A stretch of DNA of 64,000 nt from Flabesymbios commensalis (GCA_964017125.1 OZ024915.1:16989103-17053102); one strand, 5' to 3'; positions 22,689 to 33,676 are shown, counted from the first letter of the stretch. The notes: generated by a model from the sequence alone, not told the origin. Numbers and translations are program-made.

Positions 22689-23823
22689 TCATTTTTCCGA
22701 TGCCTTTAAAGGTACACGATGCTCCACATCTTCTCTATTATTTTCGTTACCAGCTGCAGGTTTGTAGTAGCATTTCAACAGAATTATCAGCATAAAGTAT
22801 AGAATCACTTCCATAAAAACAGCAATCATGCAAATAATAATGATGCCTTTGTGGAAGAAGATTTGAAACACATGTGCTGATATAATGTTACCGATCACCG
22901 CCCCTAATGAACATCCTATCGTGAAAAGAGCCATGATAAATCCTGTAACATGTACGTAGCTTGAGACTTGTCCTACGACAGAGGCGAATGTTGATGACAT
23001 ACCAAGACCAGCGAGTAAAGCAGATAGCCAGAGTACAATGTCACTCATGTGGTCGGCAAGTAACATTAGGATGTAGGATGTCACGACCAGACAGAAGTTA
23101 GACGCCAGCATGATCCATGGATGAACAATACTTGAGAGAGGGATTGACGCAAGTCTTCCAATAAACATACCAGCATAGAATACTGATGTAAGCCAAGCTC
23201 CTAAATGCACGTCCCAGTTAAATCCTTTAATGGCGATCACTGCTATGTAGTTTCTGGTGATTTCTTCTGTGATTACATAGAATACAACCATCACCACAGT
23301 AAACAATATAAGGCAGATCTTGAAAAACATTTTATTATTGTCTTTTATGTGCTTCTCTTGCATTCTGGTTATAGTCTGTCGTACATTTCCAGGAGTTAGA
23401 CGGCACCATATAATTCCCATAACCACCCCTGATACTATGACTAAGGATGATATCACCATATATCCAGCACGAGTAAATCCTATTCCATCGAAATAGCCAT
23501 CTTGTCCAGCAATACAAGATAGATTTGATTTGTAATCACATATATTTGTGGTATTTTCACTGACATTTCCATTTTGTAATTCTCCACTGATTGTGATATT
23601 ATTAGTGCCTATGTGATCTGGTAGAGGTACAAGAAAAGGAGAGATAATAAGTGGTGCCATAATAGAACCAAATGACCATATTCCATGTAATGCCTGGTAA
23701 GTAGGTCCAGAAAAACGGGTATTTCTCCATATTCCCAATAAACACACCTGAGAGGCTAAAACAATAATAAGACATTTGACTTCATTATGTCCCATCTTAC
23801 GGCATTTTAAGTACATGTTAAAT

Positions 23824-23860
<37 letters not shown>

Positions 23861-26800
23861 TATTAGCAATAGACATTACAGTCTGTGAGCATACAATACA
23901 ATAAAAATAATAGCAAAAACACCGTTATATGTGCAAACGAAGTACCCATCTAAAAATTCATTTACAGGTTTGAAAGTCACATTAACCCGTACATTATAAT
24001 GTAAAAAATCGTGTAATTATTGAGCCCGCTAGACATGTTGAAACAATATAATTTGTATGTGAATAATGTCAGTTTTTAAATGAATAAATAAATGTTTTAA
24101 TAATTTACTACCAATTTTGTTCAATAGAAACAAATTTATATAAGCTGTAGCACAATATCGTGTTACTTATTTTGCATGTATGGGCATATAGTATACTGCT
24201 TATTTTAAAGCAATATAATTCTATTTGCATTTGTACTGCAATATGTTTGGTCACTCACCAGTGTTCAATAGTCCCAAAAATACAAACAAAGACACATAGA
24301 TTATGGTATAAGCCAATAGACTGCCTGCCCACGGTATCATCAAACTAAGTATTCCAAACAGCACTGCTGGAGCTGACAAAATCAAATACCTGTTACAGAG
24401 AAACACATGGATAAATATGAATCCAGGGGCCCATCCACTAAGAATCTATCACCCCTTATATGGTATGAATAATTATGTCCTTATATGGGGTGATTGGCTA
24501 TCATGTGACCCTCTTAGAGGGTCACAAATTTATTCATACTATATAAGGGGTGATAGATCACCTTTAAAATCAAGATTATCTTAACTTTCCCTCAAAATAA
24601 CAGAAAGTTAGGATAATCTTAATTTCAAGATTCTTAGTGGAATGGGCTCCCTGTATCCAATTACAGTTCATCTGTAGCTTTTATTTCAGAGAATCTTCCA
24701 CCGTTGTACAAACTATATACTACCCTTATCCTGCTGATCACGACTATTATAGTTTTTAATTTGTTATTATTAGTTGACTGTTATTGGGAGTGAAATGTGT
24801 GTATAAATTTCAAGATTTGCTAATATTTGTGCTCAAATTATACAAATATGAGAAATTATAGGCCACGTGAAGATATGGGTCCATTTTAGGATTTTAAAGT
24901 AATTATATAAAAATAAAAACCTATGTAAAAATTAGAAATTGGTCATATCAATGTCATTCTGCCTTTCAGGGGCCCTAGCATCGTTTGTCAAACTGCGACT
25001 TACGATTCATTTTGCCACCATAGAATGCTTGTATGCCTTAGGCTTAACCCTTACAGCGCTGAATAAAACGTAAAAAACATCGCAACCAAATGTGTTTTTT
25101 TTTTCAATTTGAAAAACCATCACAAATGCCTTAGTTAGCTCTTTCTGATTCATTTGAATGCTTATGTTATGGGTCTACGGCCATTAGAAATATGGTTACT
25201 CTTACAGTGCGAGGATCGACTTTAGTCGTCAGAATCTGACGTCTACAGACGTCAGATTCTGACGACTAAAGTCGATCCCCGCGCTGTAAGGGTTAAGCCT
25301 CACAATTAACCCTCACAGCGCTGAATCTTTGTTGGATAAACTATGAAGACCAAAGGATTTTTTTCAATTTGACATCATCATAAATGTCTTAATAAGCTCT
25401 TTCTGTTTCATTTGATTACCCATGTTATGGGTTTATGGCCATTAGAAATATTTTAATTTTCTCAGCACGGGGACCGTCTTTATACGTCAGAATCTGACGT
25501 ATACAGACGTCAGATCATGACGTATAAAGATGCCCTGACAGGGTTAATACTCAGGTAGGATGTATGTATAGAGGAAGCAATTTGTTTTTTACTCATCAGC
25601 TTCAATGTTACAGCGGATACTGTGAATGCCATGTGGTGTTTACATGTGGGGAGTTTAAAGGGAGTAATACAGCGTGATTTACCCACAATACTTACCTATT
25701 AACTCTGTCAATCAACACCCCATTTAGCAATGCACCGACTATAAACCCGCCTCCACACAGGCCATATATGCTTCCCAGGGCTTTGATGTCAGAGTTCACA
25801 AGCAAGGCGAGATGCAGGAGGCTTGGTCCGAATATGCTCATGCAGAATGCCTATTTAATCAAATCAATACGAAATATAAGTACAAATCCACTTACAGAAT
25901 ACATTTATTTCCAGAAAAGAAGGTATTCAAAAATGTTGACCTACGAAAACATTCCTTAAGAATCAGTTACATATGCACTCACGCATGACCATCGCATTGA
26001 AAAATGAACAGCTTTGGCCAATGTGTTGTCGTTCCCTGCACGTGCATGAAAATGTTTATTCATTTTCAAGGGCGCTGGAAAAACGCTATGCACGTAGGCA
26101 TAGTGTGTGAGTCAAACTATGTACATATGTATGGAAATTTTAAAATAATGTTAAGCCAGTGCCGAAATAAAACTAACCACAAGCAGAGCTCAGTATTAGT
26201 TGTATTTTCCAAATCACAAAGCACTATATGCAGAAGACAATCAACAGATATTAAAAAAGCGCAGTACCTCAATGTGAATGGTATATTTTGTCAGGTATTT
26301 GATATAAAGCCAATAAAAATACTATTCATGATGCATTGTCGGGCGTTTGTCCAGCACACTTTGCGTGTGTCAGGCATTATTTTGTTGGGTAACTAATAAT
26401 ATAGGTCTACACGTCGAGGATGCTGAAAGAAGTTGTGCATGTCCAACTTTTGTGCGTCCTCCACGCACACATGTAAACACAAAGCGATGATCCAGTGTTC
26501 CACGAATCATCAACGATGTTTTACATAGGTGTGAATCATGTTAAATGACAGTCACATATACACCACGCAGAATAACGCACTGCAAACAAAGATCGGCGCA
26601 TATTTGCCATCAGTTGTTATTCGTTTGTGGAGGTCCGGCTCTATGAATCTAAAAGTTGAGAATGCTGACAATGAAAAAAGAACATCACATCGTTGCAAAA
26701 AGACAAAAAGCTGATCTGATCAGTGTCAGACCAACGTCAGACGTCATCGATGCTTGTGTCAGCTTTTTGCACCTTCGTCAACTTTAAAAAGAAAAAACTG

Positions 26801-27984
26801 CTATACAGGGGGCACGTATATACATTTTATAGAACAAACAGTACCCCATGTGGCGGGTGAACTGAGGAAATATGCATTCTCCAGCCCGGAAACGATTAAC
26901 AGAAAATTCAAATTAAAAAAACAATTACACATGACAATATCTGTCATAAATCCATTATCATAACAGCTGAGCAGGGGGGGATTGGAAAAAATTGTAGCAG
27001 TTTGAAGGGTTATTTTTATTTTTGAGGCTTATTTTTAATTAAAAATTAGGTTCGATGGGGGGTGGGGGGGCATGGCCCAATACCCCCCCTAAATAGCCCC
27101 TGCAGCTGAAGTCTGGCTCAAATATACCGGATGTTCAGTGAGCTTACAGTGATGTATGTAATTATGGGCCTGCATCACTGTATGCATAGTCACTATGTTT
27201 CAAAAATCATGACGAAAATAGCATATTGAAAAATAAATTCGGATAGTATTATGTATATGCACAGTACATAGGCCTTATACATTGGTTTTGGTAATATATG
27301 TTATGAGAATTTGACATGAATTTGAATATATGAATACTAAAACATTACAAAATGAATAGTGGTTGAAGTGCTGTGTATTTATATATATTGCTATAAATTA
27401 ATCCATTATTGTAGCAGCACGAGCTTTACAACTGCATTATGTATTGAATAATTACCGTCTATAGCCTAGCTAACACGAGACGTTGCCCCAATGCTGGTTC
27501 AATGTTGGCCCACCGTCCACGGCGCTGGTTCAGCATTAAATCATCATTGAATCAACGCCTCTTGTATGCTGGTTCATTCATTTATTTACCATCAACACCA
27601 AAAAAATACAATTTATATGTCTCACATAATCATCACTAAAACAGTAAAAATCGTTAGTTTTACTAAAAATTGATGGCTAGGCCACATGAAACAGACATAT
27701 ATACATTACATGTACCGTATTATCTATACAAGCAATGTAGGCCACAATGTTATTCAATAAAATATAACAATAATCATTATAATAACATAAACAATAAAAA
27801 AAACGCTTAATTACAAATATGCTTAACCGGGCAAATGAACATTTGCATGTCACGGACCAAGAACACATATTATTTAAGTTCGTGTTATACATACCATTCC
27901 CATATATTGAATATATATCACTGAAGATACCACGACCCGTCTGCGCGGAGAAGACATCTTTACCTCTTTCTCCGCCATTTTCAT
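22689..27984 (-). CDS. MFSD4/NaGLT1-like major facilitator sugar transporter, 4 exons
   Basis: Exons in transcript order: 27984-27895, 25850-25696, 24389-24259, 23755-22689. Phases agree (0, 2, 1) and the total is 1443 nt, giving 480 aa plus stop, a normal length for the family. Exon 1 encodes a short cytosolic tail and the start of helix 1 (VSSVIYIQYMGM). Exon 2 gives FGPSLLHLALLVNSDIKALG and the loop 2-3 motif GVLIDRVNR typical of MFS proteins. Exon 4 starts at ASQVCLLGIW, the position of the DTG..W region of NaGLT1, and encodes the last eight or so helices. A loop at about residues 175-215 has four N-glycosylation sequons (NIT, NVS, NTT, NLS). MFSD4A/MFSD4B proteins include a sodium-dependent glucose transporter; the substrate here is not known. 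The open frame continues 21 residues upstream of exon 4, but that part reads into the intron. The start is the first ATG of AUGAAAAUGGCGG; the second ATG two codons on is an alternative. Confidence 0.9.
23824..23858. repeat. (AAT)n microsatellite
   Basis: Eleven ATA/AAT units followed by TACTTTATTAGCAATAGAC, which looks like a retroelement tail. It lies 69 bases upstream of the last exon acceptor of the MFSD4/NaGLT1-like gene. Confidence 0.85.
24426..24650. mobile_element. Multi-hairpin foldback element
   Basis: Outer ends GGGCCCATCCACTAAGAATCT and AGATTCTTAGTGGAATGGGC are inverted. Inside are three further hairpins: ATCTATCACCCCTTATAT..ATATAAGGGGTGATAGAT, GTGACCCTCTTAGAGGGTCAC at its tip, and AAGATTATCTTAACTTTC..GAAAGTTAGGATAATCTT. 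The 225-bp element could fold into a cruciform with two side arms. It begins 37 bases upstream of the exon 3 acceptor of the MFSD4/NaGLT1-like gene. Confidence 0.82.
24723..24882 (-). mobile_element. Family D MITE, partial
   Basis: Contains CCCTTATCCTGCTGATCACG, TTATTGGGAGTGAAATGTGTG and TTGCTAATATTTG in reverse family D order; the hairpin arm beyond 24882 is lost. It lies in intron 2 of the MFSD4/NaGLT1-like gene. Confidence 0.6.
25044..25296 (+). mobile_element. TTAA foldback MITE, family A, best copy
   Basis: Whole: TTAACCCTTACAGCGCTGAA to GCGCTGTAAGGGTTAA, with a near-perfect hairpin at 25207-25280 whose centre is GACGTCTACAGACGTC. Length 253 bp. This copy is a good reference for the family. 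It sits in intron 2 of the MFSD4/NaGLT1-like gene. Confidence 0.9.
25306..25547 (+). mobile_element. TTAA foldback MITE, family A, second copy in tandem
   Basis: Starts TTAACCCTCACAGCGCTGAA nine bases after the preceding copy and ends CCCTGACAGGGTTAA. The hairpin has TACGTC in place of GACGTC at several positions. Same orientation as its neighbour, but too diverged to be a recent tandem duplicate of it. Confidence 0.88.
25860..27460 (-). other. Intron 1 of the MFSD4/NaGLT1-like gene
   Basis: Besides G-runs near 26967 and 27058-27070, no repeat family is recognised. A 130-codon plus-strand open frame at 26004-26396 has no known motif and lies inside the intron on the opposite strand; I do not accept it as a gene. 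Confidence 0.5.
27467..27575. mobile_element. Family F palindrome
   Basis: CTAACACGAGACGTTGCCCCAATGCTGGTTCAATGTTGGCCCACCG and its partner arm; apex GTCCACGGC. In intron 1 of the MFSD4/NaGLT1-like gene. Confidence 0.82.
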
Positions 27985-28069
27985 CCAATATGTGGTATCA
28001 CTCCTAAGGTATTAGATCTGTAATTCGTGTATATTTCCACGTAATAATATAATTAAACAGCTGTATTAT

Positions 28070-28599
28070 CCAGGATAGTTAGCTTTATGCATACGATAGA
28101 TCTTAGATGAGTATAAAGAACCTATTTGCAATTCAATTCAGTGACAATGCAGCTTGCTCTATTAGTTGAAACCTATTAATCAGGTAGCCTAAGATCCGGC
28201 AATCATCTAGGGCCTACCATTGTTCGCCGGCTGTTATATAAGTGATGTTGAAGCCTTAATTTCATAACTGATAAATTTTTAGATATTTACACTTTCGCGC
28301 CAGTTCTGACAAAATATATTTAATCTATTTTGTATAATCAGCATGATTAATGTTAGGACATATAATAAATATTGTAAACATATATCAAAATTAATTGTTA
28401 AAGCATTTCATGTTACGTAATACTATATACTATCGCGAAAATACCTATCAATCTTTCCACCTTTACTGTCATCACATTTATATTGAAGTGTGTAATCGGC
28501 CGACTTTCGTCGCAGATAAGTTGATCTCATCAAGATAATAAATTAGGCACCTGTGAATAGTTGTCGTAACCGTATTCTGATTGTAATACGATAAATATA
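28070..28599. other. Upstream region of the MFSD4/NaGLT1-like gene
   Basis: AT-rich, with no clear TATA box or other promoter motif at a fixed distance. The first 80 bases upstream of the ATG (27985-28065) are shared with the truncated duplicate, so they may hold the core promoter or 5' UTR. Confidence 0.4.
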
Positions 28600-28740
28600 G
28601 CTTAACCGTTTACCCACCAAGTCATATAATTTAAATTTTCGCCCTCTTGAAGTTGTGTCTCGCTGACGCGATCCACAACTTCAAGTGAGTAAAAATTATT
28701 CAGATTTGACAAAATGGGGGTAAACTATTTTACAACTTTA
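28600..28740 (+). mobile_element. Family D-like short foldback
   Basis: TTAACCGTTTACCCACC, then a perfect hairpin CTTGAAGTTGTGTCTCGCTGACGCGATCCACAACTTCAAG-type at 28651-28690 with apex GCTGACGC, then GGGGGTAAACTATTTTA. It lacks the family D right half, so it may be a shorter subfamily with inverted TTTACCC..GGGTAAA ends. Confidence 0.72.
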
Positions 28741-28829
28741 TTGATTGATGTCACGTTTTATCTTTAGGACATTCAAAAGCTGGTATTTAATGTGCTAGTA
28801 AAAAAAAAGAAACCATCGTGAGCGGTGGC

Positions 28830-29045
28830 TAATCTTTACAGCGCGGGGATCGACTTTAGTCGACAGAATCTGACGTCTACAGACGTCAGATTCTGACGTC
28901 TAAAGTCGATCCACTCACGGTAAGAGTAAAAATATTTATAATGGTCAGAGACCCATAACATAGGTATTCAAATGAATCAGAAAGAGAAAACGAAGACATT
29001 TATGGCCATTTCAAATTAAAAAAAACACATTTGGTTGCGATGTTT
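28830..29045 (-). mobile_element. Family A MITE, one end missing
   Basis: CTTTACAGCGCGGGGATCGA, a near-perfect hairpin (28845-28915) centred on GACGTCTACAGACGTC, and the unique arm up to TTTGGTTGCGATG; the last ~20 bp are replaced. Confidence 0.8.
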
Positions 29046-29300
29046 TTTTTCGAAATGTTGTCCTTTTTGTAGTGCCACATTTCTACTTTTTGCCCCAGTG
29101 TAGAATTACAGTTGGCCAACGTCACAGACGTCGGGCCAACTAGAAATCGACACTGGGTGAGCACCTCGTGTTTTCTGGTTTCACGAGGCGATGGCTCAAT
29201 GTTTAAATGTTGAGCCAACATTCAAACAACCTCGGGTCAACGTCTCTTGTTTGTTGAGTCGGTTTCATTATCAGCAAACACAGCACGACCCAATGTTGAT

Positions 29301-29547
29301 TTAACCCTTGAAGCGCTGGATTATTTTTGTAAAATCCATGGAGACAAAAGGGTTTTTTATTTCGAAATAATCATAAATGTCTTAGTCAGCTTTTTCTGAT
29401 TCATTTGAATACCTATGTTATGGGTCTACGGCCATTATAAAAAAAAATCCTCTTACAGTGTGGGGAGCGACTTTAGTCGTCAGAATTTGACGTCTATAGA
29501 CATCAGAGGCTGACGACTAAAGTCGGTTCCCGCGCTGTAAGGGTTAA
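29301..29547 (+). mobile_element. TTAA foldback MITE, family A
   Basis: TTAACCCTTGAAGCGCTGGA to CGCGCTGTAAGGGTTAA; hairpin at 29460-29530 with apex GACGTCTATAGACATC. Both TTAA ends are present. Confidence 0.87.
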
Positions 29548-29754
29548 CCGCCGGCTACCATTTTATTCGTTTTTTTTATTTTTTTTTATTGAAGCTGGAG
29601 ATTTCCAACATTTTCGAGGGGGGGGGGGCGTATGCGTGCACAGGAGGCGGACCGTGCCAGCTGTGGTGTATAGAAGCTCCTTGGTATTACTTCTAGTAAA
29701 AAATCGGATGCTACCCCGTCAGACAAATCCTGGATCTGTCGCTGTCCTACTGTA

Positions 29755-29810
29755 ACCCTTACAACGCTGAAATATTTTTGTATAAACCATGGAAACCAAA
29801 GGCAATTTGT
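29755..29810 (+). mobile_element. Family A MITE, left end only
   Basis: GTAACCCTTACAACGCTGAA, TTTTTGTATAAACCATGGAAACCAAAGG; then the match stops before a family F palindrome. Confidence 0.7.
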
Positions 29811-29851
29811 ACCTTTTTGTGGTACCGATGACCCTAACTGGCTCATGGACT

Positions 29852-29960
29852 ACCCAGCAAATACAAAACGGTTGTATAACATTTATACAACGTCGGCCCA
29901 ACGTCTTCGACGTTGGACCAACATTGTATAAATGTTATACAAATGTTTTGTTTTCTGGGT
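29852..29960. mobile_element. Family F palindrome, near-perfect copy
   Basis: ACCCAGCAAATACAAAACGG..TTTTGTTTTCTGGGT with the ACATTTATACAA arm variant and centre AACGTCTTCGACGTTGG. TA is present on both flanks, a possible target duplication. Confidence 0.87.
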
Positions 29961-30107
29961 AGTAGTACATGGTTTTCACAGCCAGCAGCTGATCAATATC
30001 CCCAGGAAACACGCTGCATTGATCCACTGTTGGACCAGCGTTACAAGTGGTGGCCCACCATCAAGCCGACGTTGGGTAAACGTCTTAGGGTTCCTTAGGG
30101 TTCAAAC

Positions 30108-30395
30108 CGGGCGGGGGCCCTAGGGCAGTGGTTAGCACCGCTGCCTTTCACGCTAGAGTTCAGGGTTCGGTTCACGGTCTCGGCGTTTTGAAAGAAACAC
30201 AAATGTTTTTTCCCCATCCACGTGTGAAACTCAGTATTGTGGGGAGCCTCCGTGACCGTTAATTTCGAATCTTGTGTCTGGAGGACAGTGTCATCTCATT
30301 CATCTCACCATCCTCAGGAGGTTCTCCTTGCCCAGTTTAGTCTATATGTGCACAAAGGTGGCCTAAAGCTTGATTCATTTCAATCCATTTAGGGT
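30108..30395 (+). mobile_element. tRNA-derived SINE
   Basis: The head carries an RNA polymerase III A-box-like TAGGGCAGTGGTTAGC (30121-30136) and a B-box-like GGTTCGGTTCACGG (30164-30177) at tRNA spacing. The tail contains a conserved block with GGACAGTG, CATCTCACCATCCTCAG, CCCAGTTTAG and TATATGTGCACAAA. A second copy lies inverted at 47165-47470, which defines the element. Confidence 0.8.
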
Positions 30396-30649
30396 TCAAA
30401 CCATTATGTTACTTAAACTGTAATTTGTACCCTATTATAGTTCATTTATTCAGCCTAATAGTCTTAGAACATTTTACAATTCATATAACACATGCATGTA
30501 CGAGGAGACAAAACGAAAATAAAATAATTCAAAGTGTGATCCGTTGGCTACTTGAATATACAAAGCAGCAAGGTTAAAAATAGTTTTGACATGTTCTGTT
30601 GATAATAATGCAATAAATTTATACATGGAAGGGTATTGTAGAAAATAGT

Positions 30650-31420
30650 ATTTATCCTATTAGCCGTTAGTGCATTTAAATCTCCGGCTATAACTCCCGA
30701 TATAACCGCTATCGAGATGTACATGATTCAAATTCAATAAAATCATCAGCTAACTGCTGGAAAACGTCACAAGATATATTTATACGACATGAATTTGACG
30801 GCAGAACATAACAGGTACAAAGTAATAAATCTGTGTCTGAACGTAAAAAGTCTTTTTAACTCTCACCCAGACAATACAATCTGCCGTCGTCTTTATCAAC
30901 TTTACATAACTGGATAACTCTGAACGAAGATAAACAGCAATACCACCAGAATCATACTTGGCTCCAGCACGTCTCGCCCGATGTAAAGTTAAACAACCAG
31001 ACAGACAAACCAACTATGGCGCTATTCTCATTCGTTTCTACGTTCCATGTGCATAATTTCAAGTGGCACTGGTATTTACTGTCCACACCTTCTGTAGCCT
31101 CCCCTGCTGAACACCATCCACGCATCACCTCTCTCCAGTCAGGAATTTCATCAGCAATCACTGCTCCATCTACTAAAAGTTTAGATGGAAAAAGTATACT
31201 AGCCTTTTTCTTAGCAGCGACTGATTCTCTGTGTAAACAGGTTCCAGGCGCTGGCGTGCCTTACGAATCTCCTCGGGATAGTCACGACTATGTACCTTTT
31301 AATTTTTTGGCTTCAGCCAATGAATTGCAACGTCGGGGTAGTCCCTCAAACTGGCAATAATAGGTCTGATCATGTTCCTGTTCTTGTCACCGTCGCGCTG
31401 TACGCGTCGTGGACAAAGCC
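30650..31420 (-). mobile_element. Non-LTR retrotransposon fragment: end of ORF1 and start of endonuclease
   Basis: The 5' half (31300-31120) encodes YPEEIRKARQRLEPVY, then ILFPSKLLVDGAVIADEIPDW, which resembles the C-terminal end of an ORF1 protein of L1-like/Tx1-like elements. The 3' half (31013-30790) encodes RRARRAGAKYDSGGIAVYLRSELSSYVKLI and DCIVWVRVKKTFY, the middle of an apurinic-type endonuclease domain. Neither reading frame is complete. It is a different lineage from the two CR1/L2-type pieces. Confidence 0.75.
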
Positions 31421-31504
31421 GATGTATTCTCGGAATGGCTATATAAACAACGCACAATATTTAACAAAAATAACCAATTGACATTTAGAAGACACGCAAC
31501 GCAT

Positions 31505-32437
31505 TAAAAGATCATTAGGCCCGGCTGGAGGACCCTATTAAGTGTATTGCAGTAATGTTTTTATCTTAATTTGCGGAAAGAGTGGTTTCCTGTGTGGGAA
31601 ACGGTTAACATTTCTGAGAAACAGTCCTTATGAACAAGTCAAATATAACGTTTGATGTCGCTAGGGCAAATAGTTGTGTATTTAAAAAGTGTGAAGAAAA
31701 AATATATTCACGATTATATTAGTGATTAGAGCTTAAAGGGATAAGGTTAGAATAATGTTGGCACAGCGTCACAGACAGTGGCCCAGCTTTATATCAGCAC
31801 TGGACCAATGTATCGTATTATCTGGGTAGTGGTTTTCCGGCGACTGGGGATGCAAGCGTCACCCACATACCCAGCAGACACAATACTTTTAATCAATATT
31901 GTTTTAAGGTAAATCAACATTGCTTTAACGTCTTGTGACTGCTGGGTAGCAATGCGGCAGTACCCCACCGAACAAGCACCCAATGCTGTTTCAATGGCGG
32001 GCCAGCGTCGAATACGTTGGGCCAACATTGAAAAGGTATTGGGGAAATGGTCCATGTTTGCTTGGGTGCTGCCGCTAAGTATACAGCAGACCCAGTGTTG
32101 GAGTAGTGTTGGGCCAGCGTCGTTGTTGATTTGTCGGCATTGAACCAGCAATAGGCTACGAGGTAGGCCTACATCTAGAAACTCGTGGCAGCACGATTCA
32201 CTGGCAAGTATTGAGTGGATGTTGGCCAGCACCGGCGATGGAAGGAATAAACGTTGAAGAAATATTTTGATATTTTAACTTGTCTCATTGGTCCTTTTCT
32301 TAATTATCTACTGGACATTTAGGAGTCTGGCCCATGAGGAATACCACAGCTATGTTTACAAAATATTAAGTCGAATTTTTGTCTATAACACTCAAACTGC
32401 CTGAAGCCGGGCTTCGGAGTTCGCAAACTCCTGTTTT
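31505..32437 (+). repeat. ~0.9-kb interspersed repeat R, copy 2
   Basis: Same order of blocks as the copy at 5940-6836, with many substitutions and indels. It contains a fairly good family F palindrome at 31970-32060. It directly follows the LINE fragment at 30650-31420. The open frames across it are not conserved between the copies, so they are not genes. Confidence 0.65.
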
Positions 32438-32734
32438 AGTTGTTTTTATTTTTATAATCCCAGATCACAATATATAGTTCTTATAGGTATCAATATTATT
32501 ACGAATGTATTATTTCATGTGTGTTAAAGGATTAACCATAGATTAAGTCTATAACGTGAAAATTAGATGGCATAACAAAAAAATAACGACAAATCTTTGT
32601 TTAATTATAAATAAATCAAACCAATGTAAATCAAATCAAATAAATGTACTTCGCTAACACGTTTTAGTAACATTATTCTGGCAAACAAAGAGTCGTTACC
32701 CGAATGTTGACTTGATGTTGACAATCAATTTTAA

Positions 32735-33180
32735 TAATCGCTAAATTAAATAATTTAATTTTTCACCAGCTTGAAGTGTGTCTCGTAGCCCCACACCTTA
32801 AAGTGGGTGAAAATAACTCATATTTGTTTAAAATGAGACAAAATATTAGCAAATCTTGGGTGTTCAAACAGACATTTCATTACCACTAACATTGATTTAA
32901 CCTGCTAATAAAACAGATAAACCCTTAAAGCGCTGAATACTTTCGTATAAACTATGGCGACCGAATGGTTTTTTTTAAATTTGAAAGCATCATAAATGTC
33001 CTATTTAGCTCTTTCCAATTAATTTGAAAACCTATGTTATGGGTCTACGGTCATTAGAAATAGTATTACTCCTACAGTGCGGAGACCGACTTTAGACGTC
33101 AGACTCTGACGGCTAAAGTCGATCCCCGCGCTGTAATGGTTTAAAACGACTATAGTTGCGCTTAGAGGTGTAGGGTTTAA
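32735..33180 (+). mobile_element. Family D MITE with nested family A copy
   Basis: Hairpin CAGCTTGAAGTGTGTCTCGTAGCCCCACACCTTAAAGTGGG, then TTTGTTTAAAATGAGACAAAAT and CTGCTAATAAAACAGAT. At this point a family A copy is inserted (32918-33144), after which family D resumes with AAACGACTATAGTTGCGCTTAG. The insertion point is the TTAA of the GGATTAAAAACG segment of other family D copies. Confidence 0.8.
32918..33144 (+). mobile_element. TTAA foldback MITE, family A, inside a family D copy
   Basis: TAAACCCTTAAAGCGCTGAA to GCGCTGTAATGGTTTAA. The hairpin is shortened: only one GACGTC pair unit remains (TTTAGACGTCAGACTCTGACGGCTAAAG). Confidence 0.82.
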
Positions 33181-33182
33181 TA

Positions 33183-33301
33183 TTGGATCAACGACTCGTG
33201 CCGTTGAACCAATGCTGATTTAATGTTGGTCCACCCTCTGCGACGCTGGCCCAACATTAAATCAGCATTGGTTCACTTTAACGTCTCGTGTTTGCTTGGT
33301 T
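33183..33301. mobile_element. Family F palindrome
   Basis: GATCAACGACTCGTGCCGTTGAACCAATGCTGATTTAATGTTGG and partner AACATTAAATCAGCATTGGTTCA..AACGTCTCGTGTTTGCTTGG. The left end is modified. Confidence 0.8.
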
Positions 33302-33676
33302 TTTGGAAATCATGTCGGGGTTAAACATGGCTATGTACCCATTCTACGTCAAGGCAGGGGCGTAATAGCCATAAAGTAAACTGAGGTGTGATTTAGGTTG
33401 ATATTGACATCCCGTCCTTCTAGGAATTCCAGGGAAATAAGTTCTCCTGTAAATTTTAAAAGTAAGGGAGGGTGCTGACGCAGGCTGAGCTCCACACTTG
33501 GCTTCGTCACAGCACGGGTGATACTTCCATATATATAAGTATGCATAAAATAATAAACATAGCTAACAACGAACAATACATATGATAAACAGGACTAAGA
33601 ATCATGAATGATCCATGTACCCGCAACCAGCGATACTCACGGCCACTGTCATTTCTGGGGTATAGTCAGTGACAAT

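Noticed and set aside
23756-23816. ATG-initiated 5' extension of the 375-codon frame
   Set aside because: The 20 extra codons precede a good acceptor (TTGTTTTAG at 23764-23756). Exon 3 joins there in phase, so the extension is intron.
23860-24250. Additional exon of the MFSD4/NaGLT1-like gene between exons 3 and 4
   Set aside because: Exons 3 and 4 already join in phase at the family's NT-A-SQ position; the interval is AT-rich and contains no coding match.
26004-26396. 130-codon plus-strand open frame
   Set aside because: It lies inside intron 1 of the MFSD4/NaGLT1-like gene, shows no domain or signal peptide, and has no homologous frame in the duplicate.
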